Source: Pomacea canaliculata (lineage: Eukaryota > Mollusca > Gastropoda > Architaenioglossa > Ampullariidae). From it: DNA of 64,000 bases. Location: NCBI RefSeq assembly GCF_003073045.1, contig NC_037592.1, forward strand, positions 9,824,007 to 9,888,006, given 5' to 3'. The position numbers and the translations under genes were made by a program. Shown here one piece after another: positions 24,257 to 36,200 of this stretch (its first letter is position 1; the number at the start of each line of letters is the position of its first letter). The notes beneath the pieces were generated by a model. The model was not told where the DNA came from and made no database searches. It worked only from the letters and a program-made list of their open reading frames with translations.

Positions 24257-27200
24257 CAGAAAAATGCTACAGGAATTTTAAATGATAATACTGTAAACAG
24301 CACAGACTAGGTCTGCAGTAACTCGAGGATAGCTGAAAATTTTATTATGCTTAAGCATAGCTGGCAATTTAAAAAATACTTTAATTAGCTATAACTGTCA
24401 AGTCCTGTAGGCACCAGATGCCAAAGAAAGAAATATTTAGTCTTTGTATAACTTTTCAATTTTCCCAGCTGCCAAGAAATTTTTTAAAAATTCGTCAAAA
24501 AAAGAAAATGGAAAATTCCTCTGTAGATACCTAAATAAGTTAAAATGCTAAAACAGCAACATACAATTCTGACATGGACACCTGACTATGCTTATTAATG
24601 TAACAGTTTTGCTACTGAGACCCAGTTTCGGTGATTTTTAATCAACCCAACAAAGATGGTCATACTCTACATATTCTAATGACTGAACATTCAACTTCCC
24701 CACTCAACAAATAGTCTTCATGTAAAGTTTTAAAGAACATTGAATAAAATTTTTGTTAAAACATTCTTTTGAGGGACAGTAGTGGAATGCAATTCAGTTA
24801 AAACTACATACTTCTTAGCTGTGCAGCAAGACCTCATCATTAAGACACGTTTTGTGATCCCCCACTCCCCTGCCCAGATACAACACAAAAAGTTTAAATG
24901 GATGTATTTCACCATATAAACATTATCCCTATTATGACTACATCTCCAGCATGACTTGCAACTGACAGTTTGTGCTTCATTACAACCTTTTAGCAAAAAT
25001 CCCACTTTGAAAAAGATGTCCATTTTAAAATGGACTGCTTCTGGCTGGCTGCTTGCCCAATATTACGATTTTCTAGAAAAAATACAAGGTAAATTAAGTA
25101 CATTTTGAAAGAGACTATTTGTTCCTCAGGTCACCAGTTATTTCCACCCAAAACCATTGTCTCAGCATTATCAACCATCAATCCCAGTTATATTTACCCT
25201 ACCATGACCATAATCATTCCCTATAAGACTACACCACAACACCGGAAAACGAATCAATGAAGAAAAGAAGAAAAAAAAAAAAGAAAACACCAATGACAGT
25301 TACATCAACGTCAGTTTCAACCAACAGAGCTATGCAATTTGAACATATTTATGTTTCACTGTTATATCTTTTTTTCACCAGTGTACATTAGTCAATTGTG
25401 CTTCCCCAATGACCTTGCTGCCAAAGTCACCTGTTTATAATTCTTGTGGCCGACGGTGCTCTTTTGCTTTTTTTTTTTGCAGCAATCACTTTTGAAAAAA
25501 TCATATATAGTGCATTGAAAAGAGCATCTTTGTCAACCACAGTGCAGTGCTTTTACCTGGATAATTGTAAATAAATGAACTTATGACCTGATCTGGTGGA
25601 TTTTTGTAAGTCTTAACAGGGAGGATTTATGTATAAATAAAAGGTTAACACCAGCTTTAGCTGGTTACATTCTGGACAGTTCTGTCAGCTGTTTTTATGT
25701 TTGTTTTTATACAAGATTTTTAAATACATTTAAAGGATGAATCCATTCCGTTACTGTCAACATATCCAGACTTTTTAAAATGTAATTCCTTTCCGAAAAC
25801 AGAAGCAAAGCATATCAATGGAGACTGATGTTCTATGTATTTTCTGACAGTTTGGTGCAGTACAGTCCACAAGGTCAATTGTGATTACCCTTACTCTGGC
25901 TAATCCCTATTCAATTTATTCATGATGAGACAGATATCCCTTCACCCAACTGGCTAGAGGGTGACGGCTTTTCCGTCACTTTTTATCTTTGCCTGTTGAT
26001 CTGCAAATTTTGTGTCTAATAAATCTATGCATTTGTTACACAATTTGCGATGTTCCTGGATTTATGTGTCTGTATCCTTTTTTTTCCTGGACCTTTTTGT
26101 TTCTATTGTCTGCGCAATCTTCCCATTTTAAAGCTGTGCATCAGGTGTCAATTTCAGAATGATTCCCTTTTCTGGAACTGCTCCTTTATGTTTTGATGTT
26201 GCAATCACAGCATATGGCTGGCAATGTGTATTTCTTTAAAGTGACTGTTAGCGTGATCATCTAACAAGAGTTTTGTGTATAGAATGATATTTATGTCTGA
26301 AGTTAGGCCACTGCTCCTAACATAGTGAGGAGAGCTTCACACAAATGTCATAATAAGTTTGTGACTTAAATGGAAGTTTTTATACACATACCAAGTTTTC
26401 AATGTGGCCCTATTGCAGATGTTTGAACAGCACATTCAGTAAAATGATAATGGAGATTTTGTTTGGGGGGGGGGGGGGGAAATCACCAAAAGGTCAGAAT
26501 ACTTAATTTCCCTCCTAAATCTGATAATAAAAATTCCTTCAAAATTATAGTTGGTTTAGAAAAAATAGTCTAAATGTAGAAGACAGTACACAGACATTAA
26601 AAAAATAAAGACAGATGATGAGTCAGCAAAGATATCATTTCAATAAATTTTACCAACTCACCCACCTACCTGATCAAAACATTCAATGGGTTTGAAGCGT
26701 TGTGATCAATGCAAAGTGATAAGATATTAAGTGGATTTTAGCAAGTCTTAATGGAGGTTTTATGCATAAACAAAAGGCTGACAAAGCTTTATATAAGGTG
26801 TTTTACTGGCTACCCACATTAAAAGCTGAATTATCCTACCTCTTTGAAAAGATAGCTCCTTCCTCCTTGATCTCGCGAACTTCAGGTTGTGGCGGAACAT
26901 AAGGAGCATTTTCGTCATCACCATCCACTGTGAGCAATAAAATTACATTTTATTTGGTTTACAAGATTGTTTGCAAAGAAAAGTAAGAGCCAACGTTAAT
27001 AGACCAATATAAGCTTTGTTTACCTGCCAATACAAATTATAAGGGGCACATGATGAGATATAGCGGTGGGGAAGATGCGCCAACAGGTTTAAAATTAAGT
27101 AGCAGCTACCTCTGACAAATAATTGATTAATAATTTTTATGAAAAAGCTGACCCTTAGATATTTTGAAAATCATGTAATAGTCAAGCACCAACCATTAGT

Positions 27201-30200
27201 TTTCTCTTGTGAGTTGATGGTAGCTGCATTTTGTGAGCTTTGCTGCCCAAAGCTGAAAGATGGAGCAGTTTTTCCAGAGCTAGATGAAGAAAGAAAGCAT
27301 CCATTGCTAGATTGGCCAAACTTGAAACCTTCAAAAGCAGGAGCTGTAACAGAAAATAATCCAACATTTTTAAAAGACTTTGATGATGAAACACACATAT
27401 CTTTTAAATCTCCCTTTTCTGCAGGCAGCATAATGTGAATTTTGTAGCTCCAGTACTGTTATAATGTACTGGCTACATTTTTAACTCTGTACATTACGGT
27501 TACCATGCCAGTCATAAACAAATTATCAACAAAATTGTTAATACTGCAACACAGTATTCCAAGGTAAATTTAAGTAAACAGTTCAGGGTGTCTTCATGAG
27601 AAAGAACTATTACTTGCAGAAATGCTAATTTTCTGTGCATCTTCCAGCCATCACTATAATCAGTTAAGTAAAATAGACTTAGTAATGGACTCAAAGGATT
27701 CAATACAGTTAAAACTTTATATGCTGCACCATTAAAATTACACATGCACAATCATTCTGTATCTACAAACATTGCTGATTCATCTTCCTGTAGAAACAAT
27801 ATGTGCTTCTTAGCACTGAAAAGGCATCTAATGCAGGCACAGACCTGAAATTGGACGAACTTTTTTTTTTAGCCATCTTGAGATTATGGCATATTGTGAA
27901 TGTTCAACAGGTCCTCTACCGACTCCTTGAGAGGTTTTTCATAAGCCATGTAGAAAATAATGTAAACTTTGTCAAAGTGAGGCAAAGGACGTCAGAACCA
28001 TATAGGCCCAACTGAAGGGGGCTGCCCAAAACCGGGTTTGCTGGCGAGGTATTTTTGTGGCCCTATGCTCCTCGGGGAGTAACGAGGACTAAACTGTGTT
28101 CATTTTATGCAGGAAAATATTAAAAGATGGCTGTATTTTCCATTAAACACTTAAATTGCCTCCTGGGATGAATAAAGTATTTTTTTAAATTGGCTGTTAG
28201 GCTTAGATGAAACAGAACAATTTTTAACTTTAATAACTTTTCTCAGTTTCTTTTTTTTTATATTTGTTCATTTTAAAACCTTTATACTGGCATGTGATGC
28301 AGGCCTAAAACTTTGTTAATCTTTCTCTCTATGTCTTTAAACATTTTAGAGTTGTCCTATCAATTTAGTAGTTAACGTTTCAAATAATTTTTTTTCTGAA
28401 ATATAACGATTTCCAACAAAATTCATACCAAAATAACTAGTTTTTACTGATTTCCAAACTTTTACATGTAGATCTTTCTGTCATTTAACTATTTTAGAAA
28501 GAATTTAGAGTTTATTCAGTACAGGGAAAAAAGTTATAAGCTTTTGAAATTGTTTAGGCCCATCTTTGTTTCTTGGCAACTCATGTGGCATGTCAAAACA
28601 AAAAAAAGCACAAATGATTCCAAATTAATGCATTAAATTTTTTTTTAGCAGTATCTAGCCAACACTTATTTTTTAATCCACATAACTTTTTAACATTCAA
28701 TATTTTGATGCAATTTGCTGTATAAAAAAGCAAGTGAGAAGATCTGAATAATTTGAGAAGAGCACAGGCTAAAATAAAATTGAAAAATACCAAATACTCC
28801 TGTTATAGGTTGTTGATGCAACAGCTAAAACTCTTCACTTTGTGAGAATTTGCTATCATGAGTTTGGATCTTGGCTTTGTCACTCTTTTCTGTAAATCTG
28901 ACACCTGTTTACTAAGCTTATCATCAATGATATTCTCAGATTTCCCGTCATGTATGTGTGTGGAATATGCTGAATTTTATTCTACCCCTAAGTGTACCAC
29001 AAAACAAGATGTATCAAAAATACTGTTTGCAAACTATTAACTATCTATAAACACTTTTGTAAATTTTTTATACAAAATTTTATGATATAAAGAGTTATCA
29101 ATAAACACGCATAAATAATTAGCCTTGGAAAATGATAAAAAAGTCCCAGGGGGCCTAAATTTGATCAATGACCACAATTTAGAACTACCAAAAAAAGTGC
29201 CATGTCACTTAAAAAAACCCTATGGCATAAAATAGGCACCTTTGCATTTTCTTTATTCTCGTACTGACAGAATAAATAAAAAGTATCAGCCACATAACAC
29301 ACTTTGTCTAGCCTTAGACACTATATATTAGACCCTAAATTGTGCATTTTGGGAAACTAGGTATGGAAATTATTTTCTACCTCCCACCCCCAAGAAACTA
29401 AATAAAAACTTTAAGGACAACTGAAAAATAACTGCTAGTTTGCAAGCAGCTTTATCCCTGTTTAATGCATACAACATTTAAGCTCATAACTGCTTTTCTG
29501 ACCACACCAACCACCACTGGTAAAGCAGCAGTTTGTCAGCATGTGAACGTTTCCTCTGTGAAATTCTCTAAAACAAGTAACACAACAATCAAAAGTTTAC
29601 CTTTATTTTCCATCTGCTTAGTGAGCCCTTCAGACTTTTCAGCACTGCTAGACTGGGAAGCCAAGCTAAATGAAAACCCTGAAGCTGGCACAGGACAGGA
29701 AGGCACTGCTGTTGAAGGCTTGTTTAACTTAGTGGTTGCTTCATTTTCACTGACTTTGTCTTGTTTTCCAGGATTTTTTCCCTGGTATTTTTCCTCCATG
29801 CTTAAAAGGTGTTTTTCATAGTCTTTGAAAGATGGAGTAAGGATACAATAAGGATTCTCGTTAACATGCTTTTGGATCCAAGTCAAAATGTTCTCGTTAA
29901 GTGTCTTCAGCTGTCGCAAATATTCAGGGTGATCTTTAACTTCTTTCCCATTGCTGTGTGTTGAGCAGCTGGACTGAGCTGTTGTCAGACTGTTGTTGAA
30001 ATTCAAAGGAGAACTTGTTGTGGATGCTCCCGATGGTTTGAATGAAAAACTGCTGAACAGGCCTGCCTGGAAATTATTTAGAATGGCAATTACCTCTTAA
30101 ATTTTCTTCTCTTTGAATGATATTTACCTGTTTTCAACTTGCTATTTCAATGGTCCCTATTTTTTGTAATTTTACAGACCATATATTACTAAGATTATAA

Positions 30201-30949
30201 CTAAATCTCAATAAGTCACATAACACACTACGATCAAATATAAAGTCCACAATAACAACAAAATTTCTCATGCTTACTCCACTTCCACCATCTCCTTGTA
30301 TTGTCCTCTTAGCTTTTCGAATTACTCGCGTCTTTAAGACATCCTCATCTGCCAGCACAAAACTCCCTGCCTGTGCAAAAGATTTGGGGGTTAAAGCAGA
30401 AGGAGAGAGATCATAATTATTCCCTACTCACAAATATCAGAAGTAAAAACATGCCATGTTTTCACTAATCATGTTAACAGAGAACGTTAACTCAATGGCA
30501 AACATCTGAAATATCAGATTCGCTACTAATAGCTTTAAGACAGTGCACAGTGTAGTATTTATATGCAGATTTCCACATTTTAGGTGGATGCCATGCTCTA
30601 GTGACTTTTGGCATGGCATATAATGATGATAAAGGGAATTTACATAGTACATTTCTCTACTTAATAAAAGATTCAATGAACTGTAAAAGAAAGAAAAGAA
30701 AAAGGCCAATACACAAATAAAGGAAAACACAAAATTCAAACAGTAAAGAAAACCAAAGCAAGCACAATATTCTATAGATGACAACAGCGGACTCCTGGTG
30801 AATTCTGGATTTCTAGAAAATTTATAAGCAATATGGAAAAAATATATGTGTATTGTACGGTGTACTATTCAAGTGCTTACTTCCTCAGATTCTTCCTCCA
30901 CATTCCAGTTTTCATGGTTTAGCTCTGTTGCTGCGTTTCTTTTCGGCAT
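23479..30949 (-). CDS. NUP50: Nuclear pore complex protein Nup50, complete
   Basis: Nup50 is a mobile nuclear-basket nucleoporin that binds importin-alpha through its N-terminus and Ran through a C-terminal Ran-binding domain, speeding cargo release and recycling. Coding exons in transcript order: 30949-30881, 30370-30278, 30066-29601, 27343-27194, 26927-26840, 23964-23849, 23687-23479. They sum to 1,191 bases (396 residues plus stop) with every phase matching. It starts MPKRNAATELNHENWN and continues EDVLKTRVIRKAKR, both typical of the Nup50 N-terminal importin-binding segment. The middle has FG-type motifs (FSFGQ, FKFGQ, GFSFSLA) and LRQLKTLNENILTWI ... NPYCILTPSFKDYEKHLL. The end, RCKLFFQKDGQWVDKGVGNL ... 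FQLIIRADTNLGNILLN ... VFIVCVPNPPLDEK ... LIRVKTSEDADELLAKL, is the Ran-binding domain. One donor is the unusual GTTGGT (after 27194), supported by phase. No frame damage. Confidence 0.95.
25596..26812. repeat. Pair of ~75-bp diverged repeat copies in the large NUP50 intron
   Basis: 25596-25668 and 26731-26812 share an order of blocks: GTGGATTTT, CAAGTCTTAA or TAAGTCTTAA, GGAGG.TTTATG.ATAAA, AAAGG.T.AC and CTGG.TAC. The copies are direct and clearly diverged. Family unknown. Confidence 0.5.
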
Positions 30950-32560
30950 TGCTAGAAAGGACAAGCAATTATTTGATGCCAACTAAAACCTGTATACTGG
31001 AGAAAAAACATTTTTGCAAGTTGCTTTTAACAGTAAATCCTAAGGAAAACTTCAGTATTCCCATACAGAGGATGTGTAAATCACGTGAGAAAAAAAAAAA
31101 ATTCTGGAAATAGAATTTTTCTAGATGGTCTAATCTCAAAACAAATGATCTATCATCAGAAATCTGAAAATGCAGAAGAGCTTACATAAGACATTTTGTA
31201 ATGAATCAGACCTAAGCAAGCGATATTTTATCTTCACTTGTTATAAGCGTTAATGACAGTTACATGTATATAAATATTACACTAATAAAACAGTTTCTTG
31301 ACACATGATCACAACAACAATGCAGATTCTTTTGTACTTTTTTCCTACGACTGGTCAGTGAAACCCCATGCAATTTACCTGAACATCTTCAACGAATTTA
31401 ACTTAGTGGGTCTGAAAACTGTTTGCCTTTTGCAAGATGTAAACACTAAAATGTGTGAGCTGATGTTGTAAAAAAGAAAACATCTATTGCAATTTTATCT
31501 TCCACGCGCATGAGGAAATTGAAGAATGGACTTGAACAGTCCACTGAAATGCCTATCAATATGCGAAAACAAATAATGAAATATTGCATATTTTGTGACT
31601 ATTGTGGTTTAAATACAACCCAATTACTACTAAAAAATGTTCTTAATGAAAATGTATTATCTATTTACAAGCAATTTTCTACATGAAAAAATATGCACAC
31701 AAGTTGTCACATTTTAGCTACTTTGCCCCTTTTTTCAAAATAGAGGATCAACTTGAGCATTACATATAAATCTGCTGTTTCTTCATAGCTTCTTTCTCCA
31801 CTAAGTTATAAAAATTGCTTCAATAAACAATTAAATTAATCCAATTATGTGTACTAACATTGTTTATGTTTCCAAAATATATGGGCCCATTCACTGTATG
31901 TACTAGTGGGTAGTACTTTATTGAACGAGGTAATAAAATTTAACATGTTAGTAGATAAACGTTCGTATTTGTTTTCACTGTACCTAAATTTTCTGAAAGA
32001 TTGCCATGTAAAATGTGGCAACGTATACGGCCACTTCTACCTACAATTACGCAATAACTGACAAAACGCTATAAGGACTAATCTTTTATTTTTTAAGCTT
32101 TTTTAGACGTTCTGTGTACATCGAACTTCCAAATTTATCATACAGTATTTCTAAAATGGAAATAACGATGAACTGTTTATTCATCAAAGCAGTTTCCCCC
32201 TACCTCCCCGTCCCACATCAGGGTAGCAACACGAAATACATGGACACCGATCGGTTATGGATGTCATAGTTTATTTCGGACTTGAAGCATCAACGACGCC
32301 TACGCCATTCGTTGTTCTCGTTTCCAAGACAATTTACATTTCAAGTTTTTCGGCACAGTATATACCAGTGTCTATTATCCGACGAATAATTGGCTTTAAT
32401 TTTAGTACAACTGCACGCCGCAACTAGTTTCACTACAGAATATATTAAAATCAAGCAAAACTGCGTCATACGCCAGCTGACCGAATAATGTTGTTATTAA
32501 TATAGATTTATATCACTTGAATGTGCTGCTACTTTATAAGAAGATAACAGAATCATACCT

Positions 32561-32700
32561 GTACGGGTGTCGGCAAAATAAACTGTTTACCCCCCCTCAC
32601 GATTCAACCAGCGCATGGAATCGCCATGTAATATCACGTGGTGCAAGGATAAGCATTGAGTAGTGCCATTAGTCGGCTTTAAATTGTGAAAATGAAACAT
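32561..32700 (-). other. Probable non-coding first exon of NUP50
   Basis: On the minus strand, CCCGTACAG|GTATGA gives a good donor, with the exon edge at 32561. The first coding exon has an acceptor (TTTCTAG) two bases before the NUP50 ATG. Joining them leaves the ATG as the first in-frame start. The 5' limit of this exon is a guess. Confidence 0.45.
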
Positions 32701-33217
32701 CAGTGAATACTACGTGTGTCTGAATGACGCCAACACAAATGGATAAGATGAGAAAACTTGAAAATAAATGTATCACCTTTACTTTAATTGTTTCAAAACA
32801 ATTGTCGAAGACAACCGTCCGTACTGAAACTTTCTGTGAGGAGTTGCATCCGGGCAAGTCGGAAGTGCCCATAGAAAAAGCTCAGTATCGTTATGCCGCT
32901 GACAGAAAAATAGTTCTCTATAAAATTGCGTTATCAAATGGAGATAACTTAGATTATAACAAAGAAGTGTTTAATACCTACAGAAGCTACATATTCAATG
33001 TCAATGTTTGTACTGTCTTTAATTTTACGTCGTACAGATAACTGATTTCCATAATCAGGAGCGATCGCGGATGAATGTGAAGGGAGTACGGTGTTGTTTT
33101 ACTCTCAGCGAGTGCAATAACAATTTGATTACAGTGGTTGACCGAAAGGTTAGAAATACCTGAGGCGAAAGAAAAATATTACAGCTTATATTTGAAGCAT
33201 TTAGCAGCGTCGTAAAA
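32561..33217. promoter_or_regulatory. Divergent promoter region between NUP50 (-) and PHF21A (+)
   Basis: The two genes are head to head, with the NUP50 5' exon at about 32.6 kb and the PHF21A ATG at 33218. The palindromic E-box CACGTG sits at 32635-32640, and the strand-opposed transcripts must initiate nearby. No TATA box stands out. That it works as a shared promoter is inference from gene arrangement. Confidence 0.45.
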
Positions 33218-36200
33218 ATGTCTAGAGCAGATTTAGACGCTATCCAAGCCAAGCTTAAGGCCGCTATCCAAAGCCATCAGGTAAGCACTGAGAAAGTTTA
33301 TCGGTTCCCGCACTACACCCATTATCGATCACTTGTCCATTATCAACTTTTAGATGCCGAAGTTAATGAAGTGTATTTGAGTGCGAATTGGCAAAGAAGA
33401 AGGACTGTTACTGTTGTTAGAAAATATCCTTGTATATGTAACTGTCGTGCTTTAAGTCTGGAAACGTGCGACCAGTGCCGGAGATTCTTTTCTGTTTTCA
33501 CATATCTCTTGTGCGACAGGTCCACGAAAGGAGTATCATCTTAGTCACCATTTGGATATTTTTTAGATAACCAGATAAAACTTGCAGTATATTCTTTAAA
33601 CTCGGCTTCTGATCCCAGGTCAACTTCATTTTTCATTTCAGATGCTGGTAATGAAACTGAAGAGTGAACCACAGGTAAGTCGAACGAAGAAACCGTTTGT
33701 TCCTTGCCCTATCACTCCACTTGCAGCAACACCCTCCCAGCGCGAAGCTCGCACAGAAAATATCGATTTTTGTTGTAGAAACTTTTCGTGCGGCCATTTT
33801 CTCCGAACTAAGTCAGATTTATTGGACTTCATGTAGCCTTGTCTTTATTTTGCAGAACGCAACAATGAAGGACAAGTTGCATGAACTTCAAACTGAGATA
33901 ATGAATCTAAGTAAAGAACAGGTATGAAATAAAAGGAGTGGGAAGCGAGAGTGGTGCATCTGTTTGTAGCATGACTGTAGTTGGGCAGCGCAGGCATTCA
34001 CCTTGAGAGATGCCAGGGAATGGTAGTGTTGTGTGACCTGCTATGCTAATGCTTTTATTGATTTCTCTGTACTTCTGTAGTTTTTTCTTTCTTTGCTACT
34101 GCGTGCAGGATTTCATGTTGTCATACTCATCAGCAGCCTGGGACGACTGCCCACAGTGTTACTAATGATTGTCCAGCAAATTAAAATATCATATTCATAA
34201 TTGTCGTTCTTATTTAAAATTTGCTTATGGAGCAGTATTGTTTAAACTCTTTAAATCTTATTGTAAACAATATTACTACCAAATATCATTAGTCACAGTC
34301 AACAAAATCTTTTTATTTTGTGTGTGCCTTGTAGCATTTATTTTCTTAATTGGGCAGGAGCCGTTAGGTGGGGTTGGTTATATCATTTAGGTTTCGAGTA
34401 AGTTTTTTTTTTTTTAACATTTGAATATGTGTAGATATGCTTGTTTTCATGAAAGTCTGCATTGTTTGGCAACTAAATATTAATATTATTTATCACTATC
34501 AGATTTTATCTTATGTGTACCTTATGCTACTTTTCATTTCTTTCTTTCTGTTCATACCAGTGTTAAAAATTATTAAAATTTTGAGGAACAACCAGACCTT
34601 TATTTTTAAAACAGCATAATAGGTGTTTAGTTTGAATTTGTCATTGGTCAACAGTAATTGTTAATTCATTCAAGCTCTTTAATTCCTATAAGCAATGAAG
34701 CTGATAATATCTTGTTAATGCTTAAATGCTTGCAGTTTTAAAAATGGCCTATATTATTTTATGTAAGATTTAAAATATGTACTTCTAATTATCTGCTTCA
34801 GTATTTATGGTCATGGACACAAAATAATGCCAAACTTGAAATTTGCTCTTGAACGATATTGAAACTGACAGTTGAGAAGACATATAAATGTAGAATTTTG
34901 CAAAAGGGGATTATTATGATATCAGATTGCATTTTCTACTGTACTATTGAAAGCTATAAATGATGTAGATGTATTTTGTTTAGGTTGTTTTGCACAAACG
35001 TGCATTCCAGATTTGGGTTTTTATTTTCGTAAAGTGAGTAGTTGTAGTAAAATGTGAAAAGCGAGTATGTATTTTAAATAGAGGAATAAGATATTATCAA
35101 ATCTGTAATGGGGAAGTAGGTGTAAATCTTCATTGTAATTTGTGAGTATCCAAGTGTCTAGTTTTATCATTGGAAATGTTTTCTGTGTATTATTGTTGGC
35201 ATTTTTTTCAGTATTCTATGAAATGATTGTTGTGAAATTTTATACAAAGGGAGACTAGTATAAGGTTAACAACTATTTGCTTCTGCATGATCGTTTCCAG
35301 CCTTGTTATTTTATTTTTTTATTTATTTATTTTGCTTTTTTTTTTTTTTTTTTTTTGGTGTGTGTTCCAAAAGCATATCTTGATTAAAAACATATAATCT
35401 TCATTTAAATATTTTTCTGTGTACAGCTGTGTATAAAACCCTTGGTTTCTTTTGACATTTCCATCAACCTAAAGTAATGTAGAATATTTCAGGAAATAAC
35501 GTTGGCTTTAACATAGCTTGGACTAACCAAAAAACTGCTTAATAATACATCTGCATAAGGGGAATTTTGTGTCTTTTTATAGACAATAAAGTTAACAGAA
35601 ATTTATCAAGTGGTTCATACTCAAATATAAGTTGAAATATGCATACTTAATTACATGGATAGTTTTGCTACACTCTGTGCCAAGGGCAACTGCTTGATAG
35701 TTTGGCCAATATCCAATCTTTGACATAAGAAAAACTGTATCTGACGCCATATCAGTCTTCTTGACAATAATTCTGAGGTAATTTAAACTTTTTGCAATTT
35801 TAAATTTTTTTGGCAAATTTCAATATTGTACTGTTTAAAAATACCAAGTTATTTTAATTTATTGAGATGAATGCATTCCATGAGGTTTATTTTTGTGCCT
35901 TGCTAATTATCACAGACTTGAATATTTATATCTGTTAATATTCAGAAAGGTCCCTTAATAATTTAGCACTTTTCCCTATCGTCAAAGGCAGGTTCAAAGC
36001 GCTTTACAAAAATAAAATCACATAGGCATAATAATAATGGGATTTGAATGAATAATCTGGAGAAATGAATCAGAAGTGGAATTAAACTAAATAAATAGAA
36101 ACATTGTCTTTCAAAGATTAGATCTTTATCCTTCTGCTAGGTAAATTAATGTTAATGAGGCATGTTAACTGTTGCTTTTCACCTGGAAGTCCATTTTGAA

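Noticed and set aside
26464-26480. G-run of about 13 bases as a G-quadruplex
   Set aside because: A single homopolymer G run in an intron with no other G tracts nearby is more simply a homopolymer of uncertain length.
29465-29821. A 118-codon + strand open frame
   Set aside because: Antisense shadow of the third NUP50 coding exon, which has clear homology on the minus strand.
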